A stretch of DNA of 12,211 bases from an uncultured Lutibacter sp. (GCA_913061425.1 CAJXUO010000011.1:1-12211); one strand, 5' to 3'. Counted from the first letter of the stretch, positions 1 to 10,544 are shown. Notes: generated by a model not told the origin, from the letters alone. A program made the numbers and translations.

Positions 1-101
1 ATGCAGGACAGTCCATTTTTCATATTCATATGCATTTACTTGGCGGAAAAAAATTAGGGCCAATGGTAACCCAAGAAAATTTAGACCGCAACAAAGATTA
101 A
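1..101 (+). CDS. HIT-family (Hint-like) nucleotide hydrolase, 3' end only
   Basis: The window opens inside this gene; only the last 32 codons are present, in the frame starting at base 3, with stop TAA at 99-101. The residues include FHIHMHLLGG, which carries the histidine triad H-x-H-x-H-x-x of the HIT superfamily (21-41), preceded by AGQS, as in Hint-type proteins. Family members hydrolyse or transfer nucleotidyl groups from phosphoramidates and dinucleoside polyphosphates, using the middle His of the triad as nucleophile. The tail after the triad (KKLGPMVTQENLDRNKD) differs from the WPPG ending of E. coli HinT, so the exact subfamily and substrate cannot be named. The N-terminal part and start lie outside the window. 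Confidence 0.85.
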   Translation, partial: AGQSIFHIHMHLLGGKKLGPMVTQENLDRNKD

Positions 102-203
102 ACGCTCTTTTTTTACCCTTATTTCTAAAAATAAAAAAGCTTTTTACAACTCATATAAAAAGTTCTAATCAAGTTTAAAAATTTCTCATTTTCTAACGCT
201 CCA

Positions 204-225
204 AAAAAAGATTAAAATCTTTTTT
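204..225. terminator. AT-rich inverted repeat, possible weak terminator
   Basis: The arms AAAAAAGATT (204-213) and AATCTTTTTT (216-225) are perfectly complementary and separated by 2 bases, so the real loop would open a few pairs. The T-rich right arm resembles an intrinsic terminator, and the element lies between the HIT stop and the gyrB promoter. It has only one G-C pair per arm set, so stability is low and it may be a chance feature of AT-rich DNA. The rest of the 102-376 gap holds no convincing gene. Confidence 0.3.
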
Positions 226-329
226 AAGGCTGTTTTTACGCCCTTTAAGCGTGTTTTGTAATATTCACAATTTGTTAAAAACTTCAACCAAACGTTGCTA
301 AAACAGTTTAATTTCATCGTTGCTTTTTG

Positions 330-337
330 TATCTTTG
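330..337 (+). promoter_or_regulatory. gyrB promoter, -7 box TATCTTTG
   Basis: TATCTTTG fits the Bacteroidota housekeeping sigma -7 consensus TAnnTTTG. It lies about 40 bp upstream of the gyrB ATG, giving a leader of roughly 30-35 nt. No good TTTG is present at the -33 spacing; GTTTA at 306-310 is the nearest candidate. The leader has no Shine-Dalgarno sequence and is A/T-rich, as expected in this phylum. Confidence 0.6.
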
Positions 338-373
338 TTATTATTCATTTTTGTTTAAAATAACAACTATTAA

Positions 374-2317
<1,944 letters not shown>

Positions 2318-2339
2318 TACAAATTTAAAATAAAATAAA

Positions 2340-3266
2340 ATGAAAGTAACAGTTGTTGGCGCTGGAGCAGTAGGTGCTAGTTGTGCAGAGTATATTGCAA
2401 TTAAAGATTTTGCATCAGAAGTTGTAATATTAGATATTAAAGAAGGTTTTGCTGAAGGAAAAGCAATGGACTTAATGCAAACTGCATCTTTAAACGGATT
2501 TGATACTAAAATTGTTGGATCTACAAGTGATTATTCTAAAACTGCAAATAGTGATATTGCAGTAATTACAAGTGGAATCCCAAGAAAACCTGGAATGACA
2601 CGTGAAGAGTTAATCGGAATTAATGCAGGAATTGTGAAAATGGTTTCTAAAAGTTTAATTGAACATTCTCCTAATGTGATTATTATAGTTGTAAGTAATC
2701 CTATGGATACGATGACTTATTTAGTTCATAAAACTACAGACTTACCAAAAAACAGAATTATTGGAATGGGTGGAGCATTAGATAGTGCTCGTTTCAAATA
2801 CAGATTAGCTGAAGCGTTAAACGCGCCAATTTCAGATGTTGATGGAATGGTAATTGGAGGTCACAGTGATAAAGGTATGGTTCCTTTAACAAGACTTGCT
2901 GCTAGAAATAGTGTGAAAGTTTCAGAATTAATTTCAAACGAACGTTTAGAGCAAGTTGCTTCAGACACCAAAGTAGGTGGCGCAACTTTAACTGGATTAT
3001 TAGGAACAAGTGCATGGTACGCTCCTGGAGCGGCAGTTTCTGCATTAGTTCAGGCAATTGCATGTGACCAACAAAAAATGTTCCCATGCTCAGTTTTACT
3101 AGAAGGAGAATATGGCCTGAATGATTTATGTATTGGAGTTCCTGTGATTCTTGGAAGAAATGGAATTGAGAAAATTGTAGAAATTGACTTAAGTGATGCT
3201 GAAAAAGCAAAACTTTCTGAAAGTGCAGAAGGAGTTAAGAAAACAAATGGTTTATTAGAATTATAA
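2340..3266 (+). CDS. mdh: Malate dehydrogenase (NAD, LDH-like type)
   Basis: This cytoplasmic TCA-cycle enzyme interconverts malate and oxaloacetate with NAD(H). The 308-aa length matches the LDH-like (type 3) MDH family. The Rossmann nucleotide loop is GAGAVG (7-12), and acidic D32 at the end of the second strand fits NAD preference. The active-site loop IPRKPGMTREEL (80-91) has Arg at 82 and 88. R82 is the substrate-discriminating residue, which would be Gln in lactate dehydrogenases. N120 (SNPMD), the D148/R151 pair (LDSARF) and the catalytic H175 in GGHSDKGMVP complete the active site. It starts 22 bp after gyrB in an A-rich spacer (AAATAAAATAAA) without a Shine-Dalgarno sequence, so it may be read from the gyrB promoter. 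It ends just before a strong terminator. Confidence 0.96.
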   Translation: MKVTVVGAGAVGASCAEYIAIKDFASEVVILDIKEGFAEGKAMDLMQTASLNGFDTKIVGSTSDYSKTANSDIAVITSGIPRKPGMTREELIGINAGIVKMVSKSLIEHSPNVIIIVVSNPMDTMTYLVHKTTDLPKNRIIGMGGALDSARFKYRLAEALNAPISDVDGMVIGGHSDKGMVPLTRLAARNSVKVSELISNERLEQVASDTKVGGATLTGLLGTSAWYAPGAAVSALVQAIACDQQKMFPCSVLLEGEYGLNDLCIGVPVILGRNGIEKIVEIDLSDAEKAKLSESAEGVKKTNGLLEL

Positions 3267-3293
3267 ATTATTTCATAAATTTCATAAAACCTG

Positions 3294-3323
3294 AAAGCCT
3301 CAAAGAAATTCTTTGAGGCTTTT
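3294..3323 (+). terminator. Rho-independent terminator after mdh, shared with fhs
   Basis: AAAGCCTCAAAG (3294-3305) pairs perfectly with CTTTGAGGCTTT (3311-3322) around a 5-nt loop, and a T-run ends the right arm. The element starts 28 bp after the mdh stop. The fhs gene converges on it from the other side, and the stem begins with A's, so it could act in both directions, although the T-tract is weaker on the - strand. Confidence 0.9.
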
Positions 3324-3416
3324 GTATTGTTACCTAAGTATACTCACTGAATTTATTATTTAAAGGGAAAGCAGGATAGTAATCCTATTTTTCATCATAA
3401 TTAAGTAAAAAAAATG

Positions 3417-5093
3417 TTAAGACAATCCTGAAATAACTCCATTATTATCAATATGCATATTTGTAGATGCTGGTATCGGAGGAAGTCCTGGCATACGCAT
3501 CATTTTTCCTAATATTGGAATAACAAATCGTGCTCCTGCTGCAATTTCTATTTCACGAACACTGACTCTAAATCCTGTTGGACGCCCTTTTTTAGTTTCA
3601 TCATCTGAAAATGATTTTTGAGTTTTAGCCATACAAACCGCAAAATTATTAAACCCTAACCTATCAATTCTTCTCAGATTCAATAAAGCCTTTTTATCGA
3701 AATCTACGCCATCAGCACCATAAATCTCTTTAGCAATTGTTTCAATTTTTTCACGCATTGGAGAATTCCAATCATATAAAGGTTTAAACTGAGTTGCTTT
3801 ATTCTCAACTATATCAACAACTGCTTTTGCTAAATTTTTAGTTCCTTCACCTCCATTTGCCCAACCTTCTGAAACTACAGCATGAACATTTAAAGACTTA
3901 CAGCTTTCTATGATTAAATTCACTTCTTCAATACTATCAGAAACAAAAGAATTGATAGCAACAACTGGTTCAATATTAAATTTTCTAATATTTTCAATAT
4001 GTTTTTCTAAATTCTCAAATCCTTTTTTGACTCTCTCTAAGTTTGGTGTATTATATTCTTCTCTCTCTGCTCCTCCATGATGACGAAGCGCTCTAATTGT
4101 CGCCACTAAAACAACACATTTAGGATTTAAACCTGCATGTGCACACTTAATATTCAAAAACTTCTCAGCACCTAAATCAGCACCAAAACCGGCTTCTGTA
4201 ACTACATAATTAGACAGTGAAAGTCCCATTTTTGTTGCAATAATTGTATTCGTCCCTTGAGCAATATTTGCAAAAGGACCTCCGTGAATTATTGCTGGAT
4301 TTTTCTCTAAAGTCTGAACTAAATTTGGTTTAATAGCATCCTTTAATAATATAGCCATCGCATTTTCGGCATTCAAATCTCTTGCAAAGATTGCTTTCTT
4401 AGTAAATGTAAAGCCTATAAAAACATCTCCTAATCGTTGCTTTAAATCTTCAAAATTAGAAGCCATGCATAAAATAGCCATCACTTCAGATGCTGGTGTT
4501 ATATTAAATCCATCTTGACGAGGAATACCATTTGAGATACCTCCTAAACCAATTGTGATTTCACGTAATGCTCGATCATTCATATCTATTACACGCTTCC
4601 AAAGAATTGTTCTAGCATCTAAATTCAAATTTCCAACTTTGCTCTGCAAATTATTATCTATCAATGCTGACAACAAATTATTTGCCTTTTCAATTGCATT
4701 AAAATCTCCCGTAAAATGAAGATTTATATCTTCCATCGGTACAACTTGAGAATAACCTCCTCCTGCCGCACCACCTTTCATGCCAAATACTGGCCCTAAA
4801 GACGGCTCTCTTAACACTACCGTTGCTTGCTTCCCTATCTTATTCAACCCTTCCGTTAAACCAATTGAGACGGTTGTCTTTCCTTCACCTGCAGGCGTTG
4901 GAGTTAACGCAGTAACTAAAACTAAATTATTGCTTTTTATCGCTTCTTCATTAATTAAATTTAAAGGAAGTTTCGCCTTGTATTTTCCATACATCTCCAA
5001 ATCATCTTCTTCAATTTTTAATTTTTGAGCGATTTCTTTAATATGGCTTAAAGTTGCTTTTTGAGCAATTTCGATATCTGTTAAGTGTTTCAT
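3417..5093 (-). CDS. fhs: Formate--tetrahydrofolate ligase
   Basis: The enzyme joins formate to tetrahydrofolate with ATP to give 10-formyl-THF, feeding purine synthesis and initiator-tRNA formylation or running in reverse to dispose of one-carbon units. The 558-aa length is typical of the bacterial monofunctional enzyme. The P-loop-like TPTPAGEGKTT (64-74) and the family signatures REPSLGPVFGMKGGAAGGG (95-113) and EDINLHFTGD (121-130) are intact. The segment EGWANGGEGT corresponds to the region of the folate-stacking Trp in characterised homologues. The C-terminus holds the conserved GKMMRMPGLP region. The gene stands alone: it converges with mdh and is divergent from secDF across a 195-bp spacer. 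TAGCTTTA on the - strand (5117-5110) is a one-mismatch -7 box 17 bp before the ATG, but no -33 element was found, so its promoter is uncertain. Confidence 0.97.
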   Translation of the reverse strand: MKHLTDIEIAQKATLSHIKEIAQKLKIEEDDLEMYGKYKAKLPLNLINEEAIKSNNLVLVTALTPTPAGEGKTTVSIGLTEGLNKIGKQATVVLREPSLGPVFGMKGGAAGGGYSQVVPMEDINLHFTGDFNAIEKANNLLSALIDNNLQSKVGNLNLDARTILWKRVIDMNDRALREITIGLGGISNGIPRQDGFNITPASEVMAILCMASNFEDLKQRLGDVFIGFTFTKKAIFARDLNAENAMAILLKDAIKPNLVQTLEKNPAIIHGGPFANIAQGTNTIIATKMGLSLSNYVVTEAGFGADLGAEKFLNIKCAHAGLNPKCVVLVATIRALRHHGGAEREEYNTPNLERVKKGFENLEKHIENIRKFNIEPVVAINSFVSDSIEEVNLIIESCKSLNVHAVVSEGWANGGEGTKNLAKAVVDIVENKATQFKPLYDWNSPMREKIETIAKEIYGADGVDFDKKALLNLRRIDRLGFNNFAVCMAKTQKSFSDDETKKGRPTGFRVSVREIEIAAGARFVIPILGKMMRMPGLPPIPASTNMHIDNNGVISGLS

Positions 5094-5241
5094 TTATTGA
5101 GAAATTTTTTAAAGCTAATATAGTTTTTTATTGATACTTTAATAAAGCAATAAAATTATAGTTTAAAACTACTTAAAATCTAAAACCTTGTTCGGTTCAA
5201 TCTTTTAGTTAAAAAAGTGCCAACTTTTCCCCTGGAAATTA

Positions 5242-5249
5242 TATATTTG
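5242..5249 (+). promoter_or_regulatory. secDF promoter, -7 box TATATTTG
   Basis: TATATTTG matches TAnnTTTG exactly and is followed by C, as is common in flavobacteria. It is 39 bp upstream of the secDF ATG. No TTG occurs at the -33 spacing. Instead a short inverted repeat, AAAAGT-GCCA-ACTTTT (5213-5228), occupies that position. Confidence 0.55.
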
Positions 5250-5288
5250 CACGTTTATTAAGAAATTGAAGACTTAAATTAATATAGA

Positions 5289-8249
5289 ATGCAAAACAAA
5301 GGACTTATTAAGTTATTTGCTATCCTTTTTGGAATAGTAAGTTTATACCAATTATCATTTACAGCACTTACAAATAAGGTTGAGAATGATGCCGAAGAAT
5401 TTTCGATATTAAAAGCTGATGGCGACGCTACTTTATTAAACAAATACGAAAGAATTTACTTAGATTCTGTAGCCAATGACTCTACTATCTTAGGAAGGTT
5501 TACGTACAACGATATTAAAGACAAGTCTTTAAATTTAGGGTTGGATTTAAAAGGAGGTATCAATGCAATTTTACAAGTATCTGTAAGAGATATTTTAGTT
5601 GGATTATCAAACAACTCTAAAAATCCAGTATTTAATGAAGCATTAGAAAATGCAACTGCTGCTCAAAAAAATAGTGATAACACATATACTGCTCTTTTCT
5701 TTGAAGCCTTTGCTAAAGCAAGTGCTGGTAAAGACATTCAATTAAGTGATCCAAGTATTTTTGGAAACAAATCACTAAGTGGAAAAATCAATTTTAAAAA
5801 TACGAATGCAGAAGTAGAACCTGTTATAGAAGAAGAAATTGACGCTTCTATCTCTACAGCATTTCAAGTATTAAGAAGTCGTATAGATAAATTTGGTGTA
5901 ACTCAACCAAACATTCAACGTATTGGAAAATCAGGTAGAATTTTAATAGAATTACCTGGAGCAAAAGATATTGATCGTATAGAAAAATTAATTACTGGAA
6001 CTGCAAAACTACAGTTCTGGGAAGCATATGCAAATAGTGATATTCAGAACTTCTTAATTGAAGCAGATGCTAAAACTGCAGAATTATTTAAAGATGAAAC
6101 TGTAAAAGACGACACAACAACTGAAAATTTAGATGATTTATTAGGTGCTGTAACTGACTCTATAGCAACTCAAAAAAAACAAAATAGATTATTTTCTTTC
6201 CTTGGACCAAATTTCGCACAAACAGAAAATCAAAAAAGTTCATTTATAGGTCAAGCAGCAATTATTGATACTGCAAGAGTTAATACATTTTTAGGATTAA
6301 AAGAAGTAAGGAGTTTATTACCAAGTGATATGCGTTATGCTAAATTCTTATGGGATGCTAAAGCAAACGGTGAAGTTATTGGATTGTATGCAATTAAATC
6401 TAACCGTGAAGATATTGCTCCAATAGAAGGTGATGTAATTGAAGATGCAAGACAAGGTTTTGACCAATTCGGTTCAAATCCAGAAGTTAGTATGTCAATG
6501 AATACTTATGGTTCAAAATTATGGGCTAAATTAACTACAGAAAATGCAAATGGCGGCTTTGTTGCTGTTGTTCTTGATAACGAAGTACATTCTGCTCCTA
6601 GAGTTGGAGATCCAATTTTAGCAGGAAATACATCTATTTCTGGTGGTAGTATGACTATTGAAGAGGCAGAAGATTTAGCCAATATATTAAAGGCTGGAAA
6701 ATTACCGGCAAGAGCACATATTATTCAGTCAGCTGTTGTTGGAGCATCATTAGGTCAAAAAGCAATTGACAGTAGTTTTACTTCTTTCGGAATTGCACTA
6801 ATCCTTATTTTACTTTGGATGTTATTCTATTACGGTAAAGCAGGATTGTTTGCTAATATTGCTTTAGCATTTAATATCTTATTAATCTTCGGAGTCTTTG
6901 CGTCATTCGGATTTGTATTAACACTTCCTGGAATTGCAGGTATTATCTTAACAATAGGTATGTCTGTAGATGCAAACGTAATTATTTTCGAACGTATTAA
7001 AGAAGAACTTGATAATGGAAAAGGATTAAAAGAAGCCATTGCTGGTGGATTTAGTTTTAAAGGTGCATTATCAGCAATTTTAGATGCCAACGTTACTACT
7101 TTCTTAACTGGTGTTATCTTATTTATATTTGGTACAGGACCAATTAAAGGTTTTGCAACAACATTAATGTTAGGTATTGTTACCTCTTTATTTACAGCTG
7201 TATTTATTACAAGAATGTTATTAGACTGGTATACAAGTAAAAATAACTTAACCTTTAATACAAACATTACTAAAAGCTGGTTTAAAAATATCAATGTAGA
7301 CTTCTTAAAGAAGCGTAAAATTGCATATATCATTTCAGGAATTATTATTGCTGGTGGTTTATTTTCATTGTTAACTAACAGTTTAAATTACGGTGTAGAT
7401 TTCGTTGGAGGTCGTTCTTATATTGTAAAGTTCGCTGAACCTGTTAACCCTACAGAAGTTGCTGCAACTTTAAAAGGTGCTTTTGGAGATGCTCCTGAAG
7501 TAAAAACATACGGTGAAGATTCACAATTAAAAATTACTACAAAGTATAGAATTGATGAAGAAGGAAATGAAATAGATAATGAAGTTAGAAATAAATTATT
7601 TACTGGTCTTCAATCTTTTTTACCTGACGGAACTACTTTAGATCAATTTAAAGTAGGCTATAAAGGCGAAAGAACTGTAGGAATTGAAAGTAAAATGAAA
7701 GTTGAACCAACAATTGCAGATGATATTAAAGCTGCTGCAGGTTGGGCAATTATTGGATCATTATTGATTGTATTCTTATATATTTTATTGCGTTTTAGAA
7801 AATGGCAATACAGTTTAGGTGCTGTAGTAGCCGTATTCCATGATGTATTAATTGTATTAGCAATATTCTCAATATTCTATAGTGTAATGCCATTTGATAT
7901 GGAAATAGGACAATCATTTATTGCCGCAATACTAACAGTTGTTGGATATTCACTAAATGATACTGTTGTCATATTTGATAGAATTAGAGAATACACTAAA
8001 CTACATAGTTCTTGGAAATATTCTAAAATAGTTAATAGTGCACTGAGCAATACTTTAGGTAGAACAATTAATACTTCTATAACAACATTAGTAGTGTTAT
8101 TTGCAATCTTCTTATTCGGAGGTGATTCTATTAAAGGATTTATGTTTGCATTAATAGTAGGTGTTGTAGTTGGTACATATTCATCATTATTTATTGCATC
8201 GCCAATAATGTATGACACATCTAAAAAATTAGAAAACAAGAAAAAATAA
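5289..8249 (+). CDS. secDF: Fused protein-export membrane protein SecDF
   Basis: SecDF is an inner-membrane RND-family subunit that uses the proton gradient to pull exported proteins from the SecYEG channel on the periplasmic side. Here SecD and SecF form a single 986-aa chain, as in most Bacteroidota. The SecD half has a first membrane helix at about 8-28 and the LGLDLKGG motif (83-90). A large periplasmic P1 region follows (about 30-495), and then five helices (about 499-645). Among these, PGIAGIILTIGMSVDANV (547-564) includes the proton-relay Asp D561. The SecF half starts near 677 with a helix, then YGVDFVGG (701-708) and helices at about 818-970, including VVGYSLNDTVVIFDRIRE (884-901). 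That makes 12 predicted helices in total. A D/T-rich low-complexity stretch at 268-290 in P1 looks like a lineage-specific insertion. The gene is monocistronic, with a -7 box 39 bp upstream and a terminator 22 bp after the stop. Confidence 0.97.
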   Translation: MQNKGLIKLFAILFGIVSLYQLSFTALTNKVENDAEEFSILKADGDATLLNKYERIYLDSVANDSTILGRFTYNDIKDKSLNLGLDLKGGINAILQVSVRDILVGLSNNSKNPVFNEALENATAAQKNSDNTYTALFFEAFAKASAGKDIQLSDPSIFGNKSLSGKINFKNTNAEVEPVIEEEIDASISTAFQVLRSRIDKFGVTQPNIQRIGKSGRILIELPGAKDIDRIEKLITGTAKLQFWEAYANSDIQNFLIEADAKTAELFKDETVKDDTTTENLDDLLGAVTDSIATQKKQNRLFSFLGPNFAQTENQKSSFIGQAAIIDTARVNTFLGLKEVRSLLPSDMRYAKFLWDAKANGEVIGLYAIKSNREDIAPIEGDVIEDARQGFDQFGSNPEVSMSMNTYGSKLWAKLTTENANGGFVAVVLDNEVHSAPRVGDPILAGNTSISGGSMTIEEAEDLANILKAGKLPARAHIIQSAVVGASLGQKAIDSSFTSFGIALILILLWMLFYYGKAGLFANIALAFNILLIFGVFASFGFVLTLPGIAGIILTIGMSVDANVIIFERIKEELDNGKGLKEAIAGGFSFKGALSAILDANVTTFLTGVILFIFGTGPIKGFATTLMLGIVTSLFTAVFITRMLLDWYTSKNNLTFNTNITKSWFKNINVDFLKKRKIAYIISGIIIAGGLFSLLTNSLNYGVDFVGGRSYIVKFAEPVNPTEVAATLKGAFGDAPEVKTYGEDSQLKITTKYRIDEEGNEIDNEVRNKLFTGLQSFLPDGTTLDQFKVGYKGERTVGIESKMKVEPTIADDIKAAAGWAIIGSLLIVFLYILLRFRKWQYSLGAVVAVFHDVLIVLAIFSIFYSVMPFDMEIGQSFIAAILTVVGYSLNDTVVIFDRIREYTKLHSSWKYSKIVNSALSNTLGRTINTSITTLVVLFAIFLFGGDSIKGFMFALIVGVVVGTYSSLFIASPIMYDTSKKLENKKK

Positions 8250-8271
8250 TTTGTCTTTCTAAATAACAACT

Positions 8272-8299
8272 AAAACCGTCTCATTTTGAGACGGTTTTT
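8272..8299 (+). terminator. Rho-independent terminator after secDF
   Basis: AAAACCGTCTCA (8272-8283) and TGAGACGGTTTT (8287-8298) form a perfect 12-bp stem with a TTT loop, followed by T-rich DNA. It ends 33 bp before the next ATG, so the hpt-adk gene needs its own promoter between or within this element. TATTTTTA at 8302-8309 is a weak -7 candidate. Confidence 0.9.
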
Positions 8300-8331
8300 C
8301 TTATTTTTACACCTTCGTTACATTACCCAAT

Positions 8332-9444
8332 ATGAGCATTATAAAATTACATGATAACTACTTCAAACCTTATATTTCTAAGGAAAAAGTTGAGCAATCA
8401 GTAAAATTATTAGCAAATCAAATTGCAAACGATTTTAAAGATGAAGTCCCAATTTTCATTGGGATACTGAATGGTTCGTTTATTCTTGCAGCAGATATTG
8501 TAAGGAACTATCCTTATAATTGCGAAGTGTCATTTGTTAAATTAAATTCATATGAAGGCACTAAATTTTCAGGTCAAGTTAATGAGTTAATTGGCATCAA
8601 TGAAGACTTATCAAATAGAACTGTAATAATATTAGAAGACATTATTGATACAGGAAGTACCCTCCAAAAAATATATGATATTTTTAGAACTAAAAATGTA
8701 AAAACATTAAAAATTGCATCTCTATTTTTAAAACCAGATGTATTCAAAAAAGAATTACCAATCGATTATCTTGGAATGTCAATTCCAGACGAATTTATTG
8801 TTGGTTACGGAATGGATTATAACAACTTAGGCAGAAATTTGAACAGTATTTATAAAATAACAACGCAAACAATGACCAATATTGTATTATTTGGACCTCC
8901 AGGTGCAGGAAAAGGGACTCAAGCAGATTCATTAAAAGAAAAATATAATTTAGTGCATATTTCTACAGGTGATATTTTTAGATATAATATCAAAAACAAA
9001 ACAGAACTTGGAATATTAGCCAAATCTTATATGGATGATGGTAATTTAGTTCCTGATGAAGTAACTATAAATATGTTAGAAGCTGAAGTAGATAAAAATA
9101 CAGATGCAAAAGGCTTTATTTTCGACGGTTTTCCAAGAACAACTTCACAAGCCAAAGCATTAGACACTTTTTTATCTAAAAAAGGTGAAACTATTGATGG
9201 TATGATTGCTCTTGAAGTTCCAGAAGATTTATTAGTAGCACGTCTTTTAGAACGTGGAAAAACTAGTGGTAGACCTGACGATCAAGACGAAACAAAAATT
9301 AGAAATAGATTTAACGAATACAATACAAAAACTGCTATTTTAAAAGATTACTATACCAATCAAAATAAGTATTTTGGTGCCGATGGTGTTGGATCTATAG
9401 AAGAAATCACAAATCGATTAAGTAATATTATCGACACTATATAA
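8332..9444 (+). CDS. hpt-adk: Hypoxanthine phosphoribosyltransferase-adenylate kinase fusion
   Basis: One 370-aa frame encodes two purine enzymes. Residues 1-175 form a type I phosphoribosyltransferase of the HPRT kind, salvaging hypoxanthine (and perhaps guanine) with PRPP. It has the LNGS loop (46-49) and the PRPP motif IILEDIIDTGST (99-110) with the E102-D103 pair. Residues 181-370 are a complete adenylate kinase (ATP + AMP = 2 ADP) of about 190 aa. They include P-loop GPPGAGKGT (188-196), STGDIFR (211-217), FDGFPRT (264-270), and a short LID without zinc cysteines containing ERGKTSGRPDD (307-317). The linker (residues 176-180, ITTQT) is very short. M181 (8872-8874) is exactly where a free Adk would begin and lies in an A-rich context, so Adk might also be made by internal initiation. 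Dropping one A from the run at the junction (TATAAAATAACAACG) would create TAA directly after the HPRT domain. obgE follows by 9 bp, so the two are likely co-transcribed. Confidence 0.92.
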   Translation: MSIIKLHDNYFKPYISKEKVEQSVKLLANQIANDFKDEVPIFIGILNGSFILAADIVRNYPYNCEVSFVKLNSYEGTKFSGQVNELIGINEDLSNRTVIILEDIIDTGSTLQKIYDIFRTKNVKTLKIASLFLKPDVFKKELPIDYLGMSIPDEFIVGYGMDYNNLGRNLNSIYKITTQTMTNIVLFGPPGAGKGTQADSLKEKYNLVHISTGDIFRYNIKNKTELGILAKSYMDDGNLVPDEVTINMLEAEVDKNTDAKGFIFDGFPRTTSQAKALDTFLSKKGETIDGMIALEVPEDLLVARLLERGKTSGRPDDQDETKIRNRFNEYNTKTAILKDYYTNQNKYFGADGVGSIEEITNRLSNIIDTI

Positions 9445-9453
9445 TAAGAAATA

Positions 9454-10446
9454 ATGACTGAAGGAAACTTTGTTGACTATGTAAAAGTTCATGTTGCTTC
9501 TGGTAAAGGAGGTAAAGGATCTGTACACTTACACCGTGAAAAATTTATCACTAAAGGTGGTCCTGATGGTGGTGATGGTGGTCGTGGAGGGCATATAATT
9601 GTTCGTGCTAACAAAGGAATGTGGACATTATTACACTTAAAATATAAAAAGCATTTTAAAGCAGATCATGGTGGACATGGTTCTAAAAGTAGAAGTACCG
9701 GGAAAGATGGAGGTGATGTTTATATAGATGTGCCTTTAGGTACAATTGTAAGAAACACTGAAACTAATGAGATTCTTTTTGAAATTACTTTTGATGGTGA
9801 AGAAGTTACTCTTGCTGAAGGCGGAATGGGTGGACGTGGGAACTGGCATTTTAAATCATCTACAAATCAAACACCAAGATACGCACAACCTGGAGTTGAT
9901 GGTTTTGAAGATTGGTTTCAATTAGAATTAAAAGTATTAGCAGATGTTGGATTGGTAGGTTTTCCAAATGCAGGAAAATCAACATTATTATCAGTTCTAA
10001 CGGCTGCAAAACCTAAAATTGCAGACTATGCTTTTACAACTCTAAGGCCAAACTTAGGAATTGTAAATTATCGCGACCATAGATCATTTGTTATGGCAGA
10101 TATTCCTGGAATTATTGAAGGTGCTCATGAAGGAAAAGGTCTTGGACACAGATTCTTGAGACATATTGAACGTAACTCAACACTTCTCTTCTTGATTCCT
10201 GCTGATAGTGAGGATATTAATAAAGAATATGAGATTTTATTAAACGAGTTAAAACAGCATAATCCTGAATTACTAGATAAAGAACGACTCTTGGTTATTT
10301 CAAAATCTGATATGCTTGATGACGAATTACAAACTGAATTAGAAAAAGAAATTCCAAAGAGTATTCCTCATCTTTTCATTTCATCTGTTGCACAAAAAGG
10401 GTTGTCTGAGTTGAAAGATACGCTTTGGAAAATGTTGAATGATTAA
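9454..10446 (+). CDS. obgE: Obg-family GTPase
   Basis: Obg (CgtA) is an essential GTPase that binds the large ribosomal subunit and links ribosome assembly with growth state. The 330-aa protein has the glycine-rich N-terminal Obg fold (about 1-160; for example [12 protein letters not shown] at 35-46), followed by the G domain. In the G domain, G1 is GFPNAGKST (169-177), the switch I threonines are at 195-196 (FTTLRPNLG), and G3 is DIPG (216-219). G4 is SKSD (283-286) in place of the usual NKxD, and G5 is SSV (310-312). The variable C-terminal OCT domain is absent, giving the short form. The Ser in G4 replaces the Asn that contacts guanine; I believe this is common in Bacteroidota Obg but cannot check. 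The start lies 9 bp after the hpt-adk stop and gives a normal Obg N-terminus, so the two genes form an operon. Confidence 0.96.
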   Translation: MTEGNFVDYVKVHVASGKGGKGSVHLHREKFITKGGPDGGDGGRGGHIIVRANKGMWTLLHLKYKKHFKADHGGHGSKSRSTGKDGGDVYIDVPLGTIVRNTETNEILFEITFDGEEVTLAEGGMGGRGNWHFKSSTNQTPRYAQPGVDGFEDWFQLELKVLADVGLVGFPNAGKSTLLSVLTAAKPKIADYAFTTLRPNLGIVNYRDHRSFVMADIPGIIEGAHEGKGLGHRFLRHIERNSTLLFLIPADSEDINKEYEILLNELKQHNPELLDKERLLVISKSDMLDDELQTELEKEIPKSIPHLFISSVAQKGLSELKDTLWKMLND

Positions 10447-10473
10447 TTTTTTTTCATTAGATAAAAATTAATC
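10441..10473 (+). terminator. AT-rich hairpin over the obgE stop codon
   Basis: GATTAATTTTT (10441-10451) and AAAAATTAATC (10463-10473) form an 11-bp perfect stem with an 11-nt loop. The left arm contains the last Asp codon and the TAA stop of obgE. There is no T-tract after the stem and only one G-C pair, so it may protect the 3' end or be a weak terminator rather than a classical one. Confidence 0.35.
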
Positions 10474-10510
10474 TCATTAGAAAAAGTATCGAATTCAACA
10501 AATGCTTTAC

Positions 10511-10540
10511 TTCTGGACTCTTGTCTTCGCAGGAATAACA
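10511..10540 (-). repeat. Decayed copy of a dispersed intergenic repeat (ATTCCTGCGAAG type)
   Basis: Read on the - strand the segment is GTTATTCCTGCGAAGACAAG followed by AGTCCAGAA. This strongly resembles the short palindromic intergenic repeat with core CATTCCTGCGAAGGCAGGAATC that I recall being scattered through many flavobacterial genomes. The right arm here (ACAAGAGT against the expected GCAGGAAT) has several changes, so the hairpin is mostly lost. It lies between the convergent ends of obgE and the lipoprotein gene, a usual location for such repeats. The assignment is from memory of the repeat consensus. Confidence 0.5.
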
Positions 10541-10544
10541 ATGA

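Noticed and set aside
261..269. DnaA-box-like ATATTCACA upstream of gyrB, suggesting a replication origin
   Set aside because: It is a single site with one mismatch to TTATnCACA. No cluster of boxes and no dnaA, dnaN or recF is present, so it is a chance match.
10300..10314. Non-canonical G4 motif SKSD in Obg as a possible loss of GTP specificity
   Set aside because: All other G motifs are intact, and Ser at this position is, to my knowledge, usual in Bacteroidota Obg proteins, so it is a lineage trait rather than an anomaly.
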